NCBI GenBank assembly: GCA_014055465.1
Contig: WIAF01000013.1
Location: forward strand, 1-64,000
Length of the DNA: 64,000 bases
Origin: Nitrospira sp. CR1.1
GTDB lineage: Bacteria > Nitrospirota > Nitrospiria > Nitrospirales > Nitrospiraceae
Direction: 5' to 3'
Both the position numbers and the translations under genes were made by a program. Under the pieces are notes generated by a model. The model saw only the letters and a list, made by a program, of their open reading frames with translations. It was not told the DNA's origin and made no database searches. Within the stretch, counting starts at the first letter, position 1. Each line of letters begins with the position of its first letter. This document shows positions 34,676 to 45,300 of the stretch, one piece after another.

Positions 34676-35986
34676 CTACATCCGCTCAGCCAACACGAGA
34701 TCGCAGATTCGCAGGAGATCGCGATGACGGGTCGCGGCTTCAAACAGATCTATCCTCGCCTGTTCGGCCAAATGCTTCGCAGCCCGTACTGCGCCATCTA
34801 CCGCTTCGGGCACAGATTTCTCATCTGTCCCACCCGTATTGTCACAGAAGCTGAAGCCCGGGATGCATGAGACCAGCCGCAATCCACAGATCAACGCGTC
34901 GTACCAGACGAATTCAGACATACAGACGGAGGGTGGAGTAAAGATTCCTCGCTGTTCTTCTAGTCGTCCGCTGACGCGCTTGAAGAGCGTCCAGTGATCA
35001 TCCGGGTTCAGGCCCTGAACGAGCGGCTCCAATCTCTCAAGCACCGCACTCAGCTCGTGTTGCACGTGCTCGAATGGACGAGATGAATTCACAAGGAGGC
35101 ATCGAAACAACAACATCCCCAAACTATGGAAATCGCATGCATGATTGAAGGCACGATAGATTTCTGTCCGGACGTCCGAAAACACCTGTTGTTTGGCCCG
35201 TTCCAATTGCGCCCAAGCGGCCTGTGAAATTGCATCTGTCACACCGCTGACGACCACCCCCCGTTCCGCCTCCTCTACTTTTCTTGCCCACAGTGAAATC
35301 GGTGTCATTCCACTTCCTGGCAGCCTCAGGGCTAGGCAAAATACATCGTGTTCGGAAAAATCAGCGAACGACACCGCATCGGAAAACACATGGGCTCGTA
35401 TGAGGCCGCGTGAGGCTTGCTCATCCGCATCATAGGGAATTCGCTCAACTGAACGAAGCAGGACGGTGACCGGGACTTCACGCCCCATCGGCCATTGCTT
35501 GATGGCAGGCGCAGCATAGACGGCATCAACCTCTCCAGACGGAACAACAATTTCGCGAGCCATTTCCTTCGGCATGGTTTCATGAACCAAGGATCGAGCC
35601 CCTTCCGCCACATCCAACTTCACCGCGAATGACCATCGAGCCGGCAGCCACGTAAACGTAGAGTCGCTTGCAAGCGCACTGATATGGTGGGGCGCCAGCG
35701 ACAAGTGAGGACGTTGATGCTGTTGATAGAATTCGGCTACAGAACGGCAGAGGCAGGCAAATCCGCTGAGCTTCAACCACAAAAACTCAAGTGGAAGCCG
35801 ATTCGCATCGTCTTGGAAGAGAAACTGTCGACCTGATGAAAATTTGGTTTCTAGAGGCGGGCAGGAATGAATCGGCTCGGGGACCGTCGACCAGTCAGCG
35901 CCTCCTAGGAGATCACAGGCCATGTCCCATCGAAGGCAAGGAACAGCAGCTCCAGATTCGGGAATCTGTGGCGCAGGATCAGGCAT
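34676..35986 (-). CDS. Unknown protein, first gene of the T6SS operon
   Basis: The 436-residue protein has no family I recognise. It is soluble with no signal peptide. The N-terminal part (1-230) is beta-rich, with LPARWSFAVKLDVAEGARSLV near 114-134 and PVTVLLRSVERIPYD near 172-186. The C-terminal part is helical, with HACDFHSLGMLLFRCLLVNSSRPFEHVQHELSAVLERLEPLV around 290-331 and two segments with several cysteines and tryptophans. The helical part, with its F-SLGMLLFRCLLVN stretch, faintly resembles the C-lobe of a degenerate protein kinase, which would be of interest because no PpkA kinase is seen elsewhere; that is speculative. AAGGTGA seven bases upstream supports the start. It probably leads the T6SS transcript. 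Confidence 0.6.
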   Translation of the reverse strand: MPDPAPQIPESGAAVPCLRWDMACDLLGGADWSTVPEPIHSCPPLETKFSSGRQFLFQDDANRLPLEFLWLKLSGFACLCRSVAEFYQQHQRPHLSLAPHHISALASDSTFTWLPARWSFAVKLDVAEGARSLVHETMPKEMAREIVVPSGEVDAVYAAPAIKQWPMGREVPVTVLLRSVERIPYDADEQASRGLIRAHVFSDAVSFADFSEHDVFCLALRLPGSGMTPISLWARKVEEAERGVVVSGVTDAISQAAWAQLERAKQQVFSDVRTEIYRAFNHACDFHSLGMLLFRCLLVNSSRPFEHVQHELSAVLERLEPLVQGLNPDDHWTLFKRVSGRLEEQRGIFTPPSVCMSEFVWYDALICGLRLVSCIPGFSFCDNTGGTDEKSVPEAVDGAVRAAKHLAEQARIDLFEAATRHRDLLRICDLVLAERM

Positions 35987-36369
35987 AGAGCTTTCACCTT
36001 ACAGAACAAAATCCCACACGACCGGTGCAGATGACTGGGTGCGTCTGTGACGGATCGGAAGGTAGTCCTTTCACCGAAACAAATCAAGCACATAGATAGT
36101 GGAATGGAAGTATTTCGCACTTCCTCGATCTACTTGCGGAGATGTCGTGACGGAGGACGTTGTTATGAAAGTGACGTGCATCAACGGCCTTGCTTCCCTT
36201 TGTCCCGGTGGACCAATTTTTCGCCTGACCAGAACCGGAATGTACGGATCACTCTGACAAATCGCTGCCCCATCAGACGATTGCGGACAAATCGCCGCCT
36301 GACGCTTGAAATTCGTACGGATAGAACAAATGGGAATAGGTATAGATTCTGCTTTGACACCAAAACACG
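35987..36369. other. Divergent intergenic region, likely T6SS promoter zone
   Basis: This 383-base stretch separates the first T6SS gene (minus) from the HELHH lipoprotein gene (plus), so it must hold outward promoters for both. The only local repeat I see is ACAAATCGC, which occurs twice about 35 bases apart near 36258 and 36293. No sigma-54 or strong sigma-70 pair is convincing. Short frames here are not protein-like. Confidence 0.4.
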
Positions 36370-36714
36370 ATGGCGTCACACCTTGTAATCAGACCCCTCC
36401 AGCTGGCCCTGCTCGGAGTCTTCTTTCTGCAAGGTTGTGCTACTCCGGCGGGAAACTATCAGGAGCGGCACACAATCAAAAACCTGACGGTTGTGTTTCT
36501 GGATGAGGAAAGTCTTCACCGTGAATGGCAAGCGATGAGCGGACGCCAGCCGGTTATATTCGGTTCACAGTCAGGTACCGGGATCCCCACGCTGAAAACC
36601 TTACGAGGATTTTATGATTGGCCCTCCAATACCCTCTACTGTCCGAAGTGGAACTTTGAAGTATGTGGGCACGAACTGCACCATGCGGTTCTTGGACAGT
36701 TTCATTCGGATTAG
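36370..36714 (+). CDS. Small lipoprotein with HELHH metal-binding motif
   Basis: The 114-residue protein has a lipoprotein signal peptide ending LQGC (Cys23). The mature part has two short beta segments (LTVVFLDEESL and PVIFGSQSG) and ends with CGHELHHAVLGQFH, where H101-E102-x-x-H105 is a zincin-type HExxH motif and H112 could be the third ligand. The motif lies nine residues from the C-terminus, which is unusually short for a metalloprotease and could mean a minimal or metal-storage domain. It is a single gene on the plus strand beside the T6SS promoter region. Its family is not recognised. Confidence 0.6.
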   Translation: MASHLVIRPLQLALLGVFFLQGCATPAGNYQERHTIKNLTVVFLDEESLHREWQAMSGRQPVIFGSQSGTGIPTLKTLRGFYDWPSNTLYCPKWNFEVCGHELHHAVLGQFHSD

Positions 36715-36771
36715 CCTGCTTGGCAGCCCAGACATCAGCAATCCGCACCAAACACCCCGCGTATCTGACCT

Positions 36772-37227
36772 CTACTCTTTCAGATAGGGTCTTAGATCGG
36801 ATGCCACGTCTCGCAAGACCTGGCTATCTCGTTCCCATGCCTCCATAAATAGCGCAAAGCGCGTTTTGTCATACAGCCCCGGCATCCAGGCACTCATAAA
36901 TAAATGCCCCTCCGTCGTCCATACGGCTCGCGACACTTGTGTCCGTAGATTGACGCCGTTCGCCACTGCATGGCGCTTGGGCACATCTTCCTCAGCGCTC
37001 TTTCCTGGAAAGGCTGTCTGAACCAGAATCCCGCCCTTTTGATATGACACGATGATGTGTAGCTTGGAGAAATGTCGAGCCCGCACACCCTGTTCAACCA
37101 CGTCACTCTGATATCCAAGGAAGTCGAGATGCGAAATAATTGGATCGTAGGCAGAATCAGCCCACGCCAGCGAACTTGCCCACATCGTCATGGCCGCAAG
37201 AAGGACGATGCAGAGACCAATTCGCAT
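36772..37227 (-). CDS. Secreted protein, possibly YbjN-like
   Basis: I start at the ATG at 37227 (151 residues) because it opens with a clear signal peptide (IGLCIVLLAAMTMWASSLAWA, cut before DSAYD) and has GGAGG just upstream; a longer frame from 37275 would bury it. The mature part alternates strands and helices, with LHIIVSYQKGGILVQTAF and VWTTEGHLFMSAWMPG, and ends with a helical FMEAWERDSQVLRDVASDLRPYL. The shape recalls YbjN-like/type III chaperone-like folds, but this is tentative. It lies 66 bases after the large FecR gene on the same strand and is likely co-transcribed with it. Confidence 0.6.
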   Translation of the reverse strand: MRIGLCIVLLAAMTMWASSLAWADSAYDPIISHLDFLGYQSDVVEQGVRARHFSKLHIIVSYQKGGILVQTAFPGKSAEEDVPKRHAVANGVNLRTQVSRAVWTTEGHLFMSAWMPGLYDKTRFALFMEAWERDSQVLRDVASDLRPYLKE

Positions 37228-37293
37228 GGTCCTCCAGAGTGCAGTCCCTACATCCTTGCATTCATCCTGCTTCATACGCTAACAATCTCCGAA

Positions 37294-40200
37294 TTATTTT
37301 TTCGCAACCGGTACACTGATGCGTAATTCGGAGCCGGGCTCGATCCGCAAGAGCGCCGCATGTTCATCCAATACCACGGTTGAAGTCGTCCCCGCAGGTG
37401 CGCGAAATGGCGTGAACCCCTGCGGAAGTTGTATATTAGTTTTGCTCCCTGCCACTTGGATGGCTTTGCCATTGGACGATTGGAACGGCGCATTAAGATG
37501 GTCGGTCAGGAGCCCGCATTCCCCGCTCGCGCACAAGGTATTTGTAAGCCTTAGCGTGTTGGCGGTTTGATCGAAAATCCCGAACGCATCACTGTTCAAT
37601 CGAAAGACAGAGTTTCCAGTAAGGCTCAAGAGCGTACCGCCGATGTTTAAGGTGCCGGCATTCGCCAAAGAGAACAGGTAGCCGTTCACGGTCGCACCTG
37701 TCCTCGCCAGATTTAGGAAATTACCCGCGACATCCATGGTCTTCCCGTTCAGCCGGACCAAAGCGTCACCCGGGACGAGATTGGCCCGCAGCAATTCTTT
37801 GCTCGGCCCCGTCCCTGCCAGATCGATCAGATGCCCGGTGGCAGTGAATTGACTATTCGTCACCGTCAGAATGGGAGAGCTGGCGTCCAGCAAGGCACGA
37901 TCCAGCACAAATCGTCCAATTCCCGATTCCGTAGCCCTGACGACGGCAGCAGACGAAACTTTAACCGTGGAGTCATTGACCTCCAGCAGCGGGGGGATTT
38001 CTCCCTTCGCCCGGTTGGGAATCAATTGTCCGCTTTCAAGTCGACCTGTGCCTGTGGAAAAATCCTCGATTTGAGTGGCACCAACTAGCGACGAGGTCGA
38101 GGAGTTCGGCCCTCTTAACTGACTGTCCAGCACACTTACCAGTGATATCCTAAGTTCTTCATTATTCACAATGTCTGGTCTGATAGAGCTGCCGCTTAGA
38201 ACAGCGACGATCCTATCTTCGACTTCCACAAAAGCTGGTCTTTCTCCAACAGCAACGATAGCTGCCACCGAACCTTGCAATTCAGGCCTAGCGCTCTGAT
38301 GCTCAAAATAACTCAATGTTCCACTAGGTGCCGGAAGAGGTTCAGGGTCACCGAAATGATAAGGATACGCGCCTCTCGTGATGGCATTCGTGACCGTAAC
38401 GTCAGTGGCATCAGCTAGTACTATACCTCCTGATAGCTTAACGGGAGACAAGGGATCGGAATCACTTCTCGCCGTGAGTCTCGCGTCCACGAAGCTGAAG
38501 GGTGAAGTCCCAATCCCCTGGGATCGAGGCTCAAAAAATCCATTAGCCGTGGAAAACGAGTCACAATTGGCACACACTTTCCTGTCCGAACGGGAGCTGA
38601 AATCTCCCAAAATAGCGCCCTCAGCTGGGCCGGGGAAATTCGTGCTGAGAGAATCATTGACAACTGGCCTATTGTCAGTCGGAGAGCGCGCAATGATGGT
38701 CGGTAGTTTTCCAAGTGAGCCATCACTGAGCAGGGGATCAATGAATCCCCTATAGTCTTGGCTAATATTGACCCCAATATTTCCGTTTACCTCAATAGGC
38801 TTAGCGGTGATGCTAGAGACTGAGAGCCGCTGTCCTATTGATATTGATTGATTTTTCCCATCTAAACTAAACCGCAATTCTAAACCATCAAACTCGAGAA
38901 ACGCGGTCGCACTGCCAATTCGTTGGGGTTCTCTTCCAAAATCAAGTAAAGAAGCAAAAATATTTGTTCGGAGTATACTTTTTTGATTCGTACCAATATT
39001 GGTTAATTCAAACACTCCTTGAGGTGATTCAGTGCTCGTACCAGGAGTTAAGGACAGAATTCGAATTTCGTAAGGTTGAAAAGTCAGCAACTTGGTATCG
39101 ACGATCCGGATTGGTTCGGCGTCGAGCTGAATCTCTGTCAGCCCGGACGGGACAAACGTACTCACCTTCGGCAATTGAAACTGCAATCTATCTCTAATCC
39201 CTCGAGATACCAAACTACTTAAAGGAGCTAGGCCTCCATGTGGCGCAAATTCCCGTGCACCACTGTCTATAAAGACCAACTCTGTTCCCTTAAATTGACT
39301 GCGAGTTCCGTCCGCTCCTTTCGTGATTGAAACTAGCCCGAATCCACCTGGAACCGTGATTTCTGATGTAAGCGCCCTTGCATTTAGACTTGTATTAGAA
39401 TCATTGCCGTCATCTCCAATCCCTGTCCCTGCCCGATTGATCGCCGAGAGTAGGGCGGCGGTGTAGGGGTTCCCAGTGCCGAACAAACTCGCCGTGGGAT
39501 TGTTGGAATTCGATGAATTACTTGTTTGGGTCGGGTTGGTTCCAAACAGGGTCGAGATAATCGTGCCGCTTTGACTTTCTTTGCCTTCGACTGTCGTATC
39601 AGGGTCCCCATAGAGAGCCTGCTGCAGGGCACTAACCTGTTGCATTTGCCGCTCCGAGACCAGATCGAGTCCCGCCTGCGGGGTCGCGGCATGGTGCGTT
39701 GCCGCAAGCAACATCGGTCCAGTCCCGGCTAAGGCGCCCTCGATCCCACTCGGCGTTCCCAGTGTCCCGCCGGTCACCTGTACCGACTGGCCGGACTCGA
39801 CAACGAATGGCGTTGCGCCTACGGCCCGAGTTCCAATCGTCGCCGGCCCTTCATAAACTTCAAAACGTTCGTTAAGGATCGCCTCCGTCTGCACTGGGTA
39901 GACCGGAGTATACGAGACCAGCAGTGCCCGTCCCTCTGGCTCCTGCTTCCGTTCGGTTTGCTGAGGCTCCGTGCCGACCGTGGCTTTGAGAAGACCGCCC
40001 CGGGTCGCGAGCTGCGCACCGGGCGTTTCCACGATCACCGTCTGCCCATCCCGTAAGGCACTGGCTGCGGCTGACACCAAGACGCTCCCTTTCGTGAGAT
40101 GCACGACGGTATGGCCCTCTCGCTCTTCTAACATGACATCGGACTCGCTCAACAGGGTCACAACAGCGTGATTGTTGATCAAAACCTCAGCAGAACTGTC

Positions 40201-40434
40201 ACGGGCCGTTCGCACCTGTTCGCCAAATAGAATCTGTTCACTGAACCGCACTGGTCTGGCCGTCTCCCCTGCCGATACCGTGAGATCGCTTCCGCGAATA
40301 CCTGACACGACTGCCTGGTTGTGGCGCCGCACCTCCACCCCCCGTTGCTCCATGGCCCAGATAAATCCAGGCCCCGCGAATTGCAGTGCTGTCAGGGTCA
40401 CCACAAGTAAACGGAAGAAGGGAGATGCCGGCAT
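37294..40434 (-). CDS. Exported FecR-domain protein with long beta-solenoid C-terminus
   Basis: I start at the ATG at 40434 (1046 residues), which has GAGGAGG six bases upstream and begins with a signal peptide (FFRLLVVTLTALQFAGPGFIWA). A FecR domain lies at about 45-150 (SEQILFGEQVRTARDSSAEV, then VVTLLSESDVMLEE and TPGAQLATRGG). The rest is Ser/Thr/Gly/Asn-rich and low in Cys. Near the C-terminus are short repeats of the GxLLxLxxTGT type (LNLARTGATVNG, FSLANAGTLNIGG, LSLTGNSVF), typical of a beta-solenoid. There is no FecA or sigma factor nearby, so it is not a classical iron regulator. It is divergent from the TPR-barrel gene and may be a surface or periplasmic scaffold. Confidence 0.75.
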   Translation of the reverse strand: MPASPFFRLLVVTLTALQFAGPGFIWAMEQRGVEVRRHNQAVVSGIRGSDLTVSAGETARPVRFSEQILFGEQVRTARDSSAEVLINNHAVVTLLSESDVMLEEREGHTVVHLTKGSVLVSAAASALRDGQTVIVETPGAQLATRGGLLKATVGTEPQQTERKQEPEGRALLVSYTPVYPVQTEAILNERFEVYEGPATIGTRAVGATPFVVESGQSVQVTGGTLGTPSGIEGALAGTGPMLLAATHHAATPQAGLDLVSERQMQQVSALQQALYGDPDTTVEGKESQSGTIISTLFGTNPTQTSNSSNSNNPTASLFGTGNPYTAALLSAINRAGTGIGDDGNDSNTSLNARALTSEITVPGGFGLVSITKGADGTRSQFKGTELVFIDSGAREFAPHGGLAPLSSLVSRGIRDRLQFQLPKVSTFVPSGLTEIQLDAEPIRIVDTKLLTFQPYEIRILSLTPGTSTESPQGVFELTNIGTNQKSILRTNIFASLLDFGREPQRIGSATAFLEFDGLELRFSLDGKNQSISIGQRLSVSSITAKPIEVNGNIGVNISQDYRGFIDPLLSDGSLGKLPTIIARSPTDNRPVVNDSLSTNFPGPAEGAILGDFSSRSDRKVCANCDSFSTANGFFEPRSQGIGTSPFSFVDARLTARSDSDPLSPVKLSGGIVLADATDVTVTNAITRGAYPYHFGDPEPLPAPSGTLSYFEHQSARPELQGSVAAIVAVGERPAFVEVEDRIVAVLSGSSIRPDIVNNEELRISLVSVLDSQLRGPNSSTSSLVGATQIEDFSTGTGRLESGQLIPNRAKGEIPPLLEVNDSTVKVSSAAVVRATESGIGRFVLDRALLDASSPILTVTNSQFTATGHLIDLAGTGPSKELLRANLVPGDALVRLNGKTMDVAGNFLNLARTGATVNGYLFSLANAGTLNIGGTLLSLTGNSVFRLNSDAFGIFDQTANTLRLTNTLCASGECGLLTDHLNAPFQSSNGKAIQVAGSKTNIQLPQGFTPFRAPAGTTSTVVLDEHAALLRIEPGSELRISVPVAKK

Positions 40435-40594
40435 GATCGTCCTCCTCGCGTGAGAAATTGACTCGCATTCACAGCACGAATCTCTGCTTGACAGGCCTAG
40501 GTGACTTCTATACAAGGGCAACGGCTGCCAGTGAAATCACCACGGTATAGTACGTAGCAACGTTCCCTACAGATGGCGGAAGGAGGCTACAGTA

Positions 40595-42262
40595 ATGGCT
40601 TTACAAGGTCAAGTGGCTCACCAGAAGAAAAGAATAAATGCGTGTATTTCGGGACTGCTCCTGTTCATTACGGTTATGGGAGTACACGTATTGTTTCTCC
40701 ATCCTGCTCTTGCGCAGCCCTCAGAAGGGAACGTCTTAGTGGCACAGGCAGTCCTCGCGTACGAGGCGAAGCGATATGATGAAGCGCTGAATCTCTTGAC
40801 CCGTGCCCGCACCCATGATCCGCACAATGCGCGTGGACTCTACTATCTGGGATTGACCCAATTGGCTCTTCAGCACCCGGATGACGCAATCGAGCCGCTT
40901 GAGGCAGCCAGGCAACTGCAGCCAACCGATGTGAATGTCCAGTATCAACTCGGCGTGGCTTATCTCGCAGCGAATCGCTATGACGAAGCCGCCCCTCTCT
41001 TTGAGCAGGTCTATCAGCAGGAACCGAATATGGATAATCTTAGTTATTATGTCGGATTAACCCGCTATAGAAGGAAAGAGTACAAGCCGGCGGTTGAAGC
41101 CTTTGACCAGGGCACTGTCACCGATCCCAATCTCCAACGCCTGGCAACCTTCTATCGAGGACTCGCCTTAGGCGTATCGGGAATGACACAGGAAGCTACG
41201 GCCGCCTTCCAGGATCTACAACGTAGCCGGGCAGTTGATCCGTTGACGCAGACAGCGATCAGGCTCAGTGAAAGTCTGGCCGCTCGGCAGGGGGTTCAAC
41301 GAGAAGAAAAGCGCCTCCGCGCCAGCATCAGCGTGGGCGGCTACTATGATGACAACGTGGCCATCAATCCGGACCGTTGCGACCGCTGTAACCCGGCGGT
41401 GAGATCATTGGTTGACCAGTTCAGGGAGCGCCGAACCAATTCCCCGGGCGCCATCGCGACGGTGAATGCAGAATATTCTTTCCTCCGTCACGAAGGCTTT
41501 GAGAGTTCTGTGAGCTATTCGTTTCTGCAGACCTCCAACTATGCCGGGAATTTGGATCGGTTCAACATTCAGAGTCATCAACCCGGACTCCATAGTTACT
41601 ATCGAACGACGCTGGCTGACATGCCCTTCCAATTGGGATTGGATTATACCTACGACTATGTGTTTCTCGATTTTAACGGATTTCTATCCCGGCACAGCCC
41701 GACCCTATCCGCGACGATTGTGGAACCGAACACAACTGTGCCTTTGTTAGGCAGTGTCGGTCATATGACCACCACGCTGGGCCGATACCAGAAGAAGAAC
41801 TTCTTTGGCGAATTCGATCCACGATTTCCTTCCGAGCAACGCGACGGCTATAACACGATGGTCGGCCTGTTTCATTCGTTCCGTTTCGCAAGTGATCGGA
41901 CCATCCTGCGCGTCGGATACGAATATGATATTGAACGCACAGAAGGGACCGCCTTCTCCTACAATGGCCATCGATTGGAGGCCGGACTCCAAGTGCGCCT
42001 TCCCTGGGATATGCATGCAGGTTATACTTTTAGCCTGCATTTCCGGGACTATCAAAATCCTCAGACGCTGTTTCTGGACAAAGACGCCGCTCTATCCAAA
42101 CGCAAGGACACGCAATACGACCATTTGATCCAGCTGACCAAAGCATTGAGCGAACACTGGCTGATCACGGCCCAATTCTCCCATACCACCGCCGTGTCGA
42201 ATGTTGCCATTTATGATTACTCAAAGAATGTGGCGACCGGCTTAGTAACCTGGGTTTATTAA
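40595..42262 (+). CDS. Exported TPR protein with C-terminal outer-membrane beta-barrel
   Basis: The 555-residue protein has a signal peptide (about 1-42, cut after ALAQ), then a TPR array at 45-215 (repeats such as AYEAKRYDEALNLLTRARTHDPHNARGLYYLGLTQLAL). The second half (about 245-555) is a beta-barrel: alternating aromatic strands, GGYYDDNVAINP at the first strand, and a final aromatic residue (TWVY). This layout resembles SLAM-like and other TPR-barrel proteins that act at the outer membrane. A CDRC pair lies in the first loop. It is followed after 63 bases by the CHAT gene and is probably co-transcribed. Confidence 0.78.
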   Translation: MALQGQVAHQKKRINACISGLLLFITVMGVHVLFLHPALAQPSEGNVLVAQAVLAYEAKRYDEALNLLTRARTHDPHNARGLYYLGLTQLALQHPDDAIEPLEAARQLQPTDVNVQYQLGVAYLAANRYDEAAPLFEQVYQQEPNMDNLSYYVGLTRYRRKEYKPAVEAFDQGTVTDPNLQRLATFYRGLALGVSGMTQEATAAFQDLQRSRAVDPLTQTAIRLSESLAARQGVQREEKRLRASISVGGYYDDNVAINPDRCDRCNPAVRSLVDQFRERRTNSPGAIATVNAEYSFLRHEGFESSVSYSFLQTSNYAGNLDRFNIQSHQPGLHSYYRTTLADMPFQLGLDYTYDYVFLDFNGFLSRHSPTLSATIVEPNTTVPLLGSVGHMTTTLGRYQKKNFFGEFDPRFPSEQRDGYNTMVGLFHSFRFASDRTILRVGYEYDIERTEGTAFSYNGHRLEAGLQVRLPWDMHAGYTFSLHFRDYQNPQTLFLDKDAALSKRKDTQYDHLIQLTKALSEHWLITAQFSHTTAVSNVAIYDYSKNVATGLVTWVY

Positions 42263-42325
42263 TGTATTAGGCTCCAACCCATTCTATCGACAAAGAGGTT
42301 GTTCGAATAACGGACGGATCGAACC

Positions 42326-45300
42326 ATGTGGTTCAAGCTCCGATCGGTTCACGCTTCCGCTATCGCCACGGTCCTCGTGGGCTCAGCGGCTTTTTCGATT
42401 TATCCAGCATGGGGCGCCGCCCACGGATCTCCTGTATCCAATTCTCCGCCTGCCGAAGCAGAGTCGCTCGCGCGTGCCGATGAGCTGAACCGGCAAGCGC
42501 TCACGCTCCACCACTCCGGTAGATTTGCGGACGCGCTGCCTCTTGCGAAAGAGGCCCTAACGCTTCGAGAGGCGGCTCTCGTCCCCAAGGATCTGCTCAT
42601 TGCGGAGAGTCTAAATACCCTAGGAATTGTCCTCCAAGAATCTGACTATAAAGCTGCTCGTCCTTTACTTGATCGCGCCCTCAAAATTCGCCAAGAAGCG
42701 TTCCCTTCGGATCCTCTCGCCATCGCAGAAAGCCTGACCAACCTTTCCCGTACGCTATACGCTGCAGGCCAATTCGCCCAAGCCCGGCCGATGCTTGACC
42801 AAGCGGTCCACATCAGAGAAACGTCCCTCGGGCCCACTGCACCACAAGTCGCGGTGAGCCTCGTTCATCTTTCGATTGTTGTAAGTCAACATGGTGACCT
42901 CCAGCATTCCCGCTCACTGATGGAAAGGGCCCTTTCCATTCTGAATCCTCTGGAACATGACCATTCGCTTGAACTTGCCATGGGGCTCAACTATTACGGC
43001 AACATTTTGCGTCGCCAGGGCGAATTCGCGGAGGCTCGTGTTCCCCTCGAACGTTCGCTCTCGATTCGGGAGCGAATTCTCGGTCCCTCACATCCCCATG
43101 TCGCGCGAACGTTATCCCGAATGGGCCAGCTCGAGGCAGTGACGGGGAATTATCAAGCAGCACTGCCCCTGTTCCAACGCGCTTTGCGAATCAATGAAGA
43201 ATCTCTTGGCGCCACTCACGCTGAAATCGCCGGCGATTTGAACGAAATCGGTTCAGTGCATCGAGCACTGGGAAACTTTGCAGAGGCGAAGCGGTCCTTT
43301 GAGCGAGCACTTCGCATCCAGAAAGCCACTGTAGGCCCGCAGCATCCGTTCGTCGCCGTGACATTGAATGCCCTGGGACAGCTGGCAGCTCAAGTGAATA
43401 AGCCGGACGAAGCCAAGTCCTTGTTTCAAGAAGCGCTCGCGATCCAAGACCATGCACTGGGACATGGGCATATCTTCTCCACCGAAACCTTAACGGCCCT
43501 TGGCTATCTGGATGTTCAGCGTGGTGCCCTGAAAGAAGCAACGGATTACTTTGAACGTGCCAGTCGAATCAGGGAGTCGCTGCTAGGTTCGACTCATCCT
43601 GATGTGGCAGCCAGCTTATTCGATCTAGCTCGGGGTCTTCATGCGCAAGGCAAACTCAAGGCAGCACGTGAGCACTATGAACGCGCGCGCCGTAGCACCC
43701 TCATGCATATTTCTGCAAACCAGAATTTAGAGGAGGCCTCCCAGACTCGGGTATGGGCACAACAGTTAAAAGGCTTGTATGACTATGAATTACTCTTAGC
43801 CACCGTGGCGAACAAGCCTTCACTGGATACAACTCCGCCAACTGCTATGGCCGACAGCTTCCTCGTAGCCGAGCAAGCCCGCGGCTGGATGATTCAATCC
43901 GCCATAGCGAGAGCCATGGCAAGACAGTCTCTTGAAGGAGACACGCATCAGCTGGTGCTCAAGCTTGATAATTTGAGACGTCAGCGGCAGGCAGTGTGGG
44001 GCAAGCTGACCGAGCTATACTCACAATCCGTTGAACAGCGGAACGAAACCGACCTAGCCAATGTGCAGAGGGAACTTGAGACTGTTCAGGCGACAATCTT
44101 GTCAGATGAGAAAGATCTAGAACATGAATCTCCTCGTTACGCCGAATTTGCCTTGCCAAAGCCCGCAACAATATCTGGCACACAATCGCTGCTTACCCCA
44201 AATGAAGCGCTCATCAGCTGGCTAACACTTTCCGACCGTATCTGTATCTGGCTGGTACGATCAGGGCAGCCCCCGCTCTACCGGGAGAATTTCATCCCCC
44301 GGTCTAAATTGGCGGATTTGGTCAATCAAGTCAGAACAAGTCTGACACCTGCATTCACGTCGTCTCCCGATGTGGCAGGCCTTCCACCATTTGCCATTGA
44401 TGCCTCACGCGAACTCTATCGGCTACTTATTGAGCCCGTCTCCTCCCAGCTTGATAAAATTGAGCATCTCGTCCTCATTCCTGATTCAGTGCTTATGCCC
44501 CTCCCACTCGCTGCATTGCTACATGACCAAACAAACCGATGGCCCAACGGACTAGCAGACTTTGCTCGGACAGGGGGAATCGTGCCTGTCAAAGATCTGG
44601 TCCGCTATAAAGATCTTCCGTGGCTCGGATCTGCCTACACCCTCACCGTCATTCCTTCCGCCTCAGCACTAAAACTACTGAGAGAAAGCACCAGTCTTAA
44701 GAATGGTCGTCGGGAACAATTTATCGGATTCGGCGATCCAGTACTCCAAGGAACCGGAATTTCTCGAGGTGGAGCTTTGCCGAAGCATCGAGGCGCGCGA
44801 GTGCTCCGCAGCGAGCTCGAGTTGCTGAATCGACTACCCGGTACCCGCGAAGAATTGCTTGCCGTTGCTGCCGCCATGAACGTGCCACCGGAAGGGCATG
44901 TTTTCCTCTCTGAGCAAGCTACGGAAACCCAAGTCACTCAACTCAATCGATCCGGCCGCCTCGGCTCTGCTAATGTGCTGTCGTTTGCTACTCATGGGCT
45001 TCTCTCTGGCGAACTTCTGGGCTTGAAACAGCCGGCATTGGTGTTGACCCCTCCGCCCTTCCCCACAGACGAAGATGATGGTCTGCTTTCGCTGGACGAC
45101 ATTCTTCATTTGAACCTTGCACGGACGAATTGGGTCATTCTCTCAGCCTGTAATACTGCAGGGGGTGACGGTAGCGGAGATAACCTGACAGGTTTGGCAC
45201 GAGCGTTTTTCTTTGCCGGGGCGAAGGCCCTGTTGGTTTCTCAATGGAGCGTCGACGATCGAGCCACGCAGTTTCTCATGACAGAGACGTTTAAATACTA

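Noticed and set aside
36071-36379. 102-codon minus-strand frame upstream of the T6SS operon
   Set aside because: No domain, no ribosome binding site, and it overlaps the start of the HELHH lipoprotein gene.
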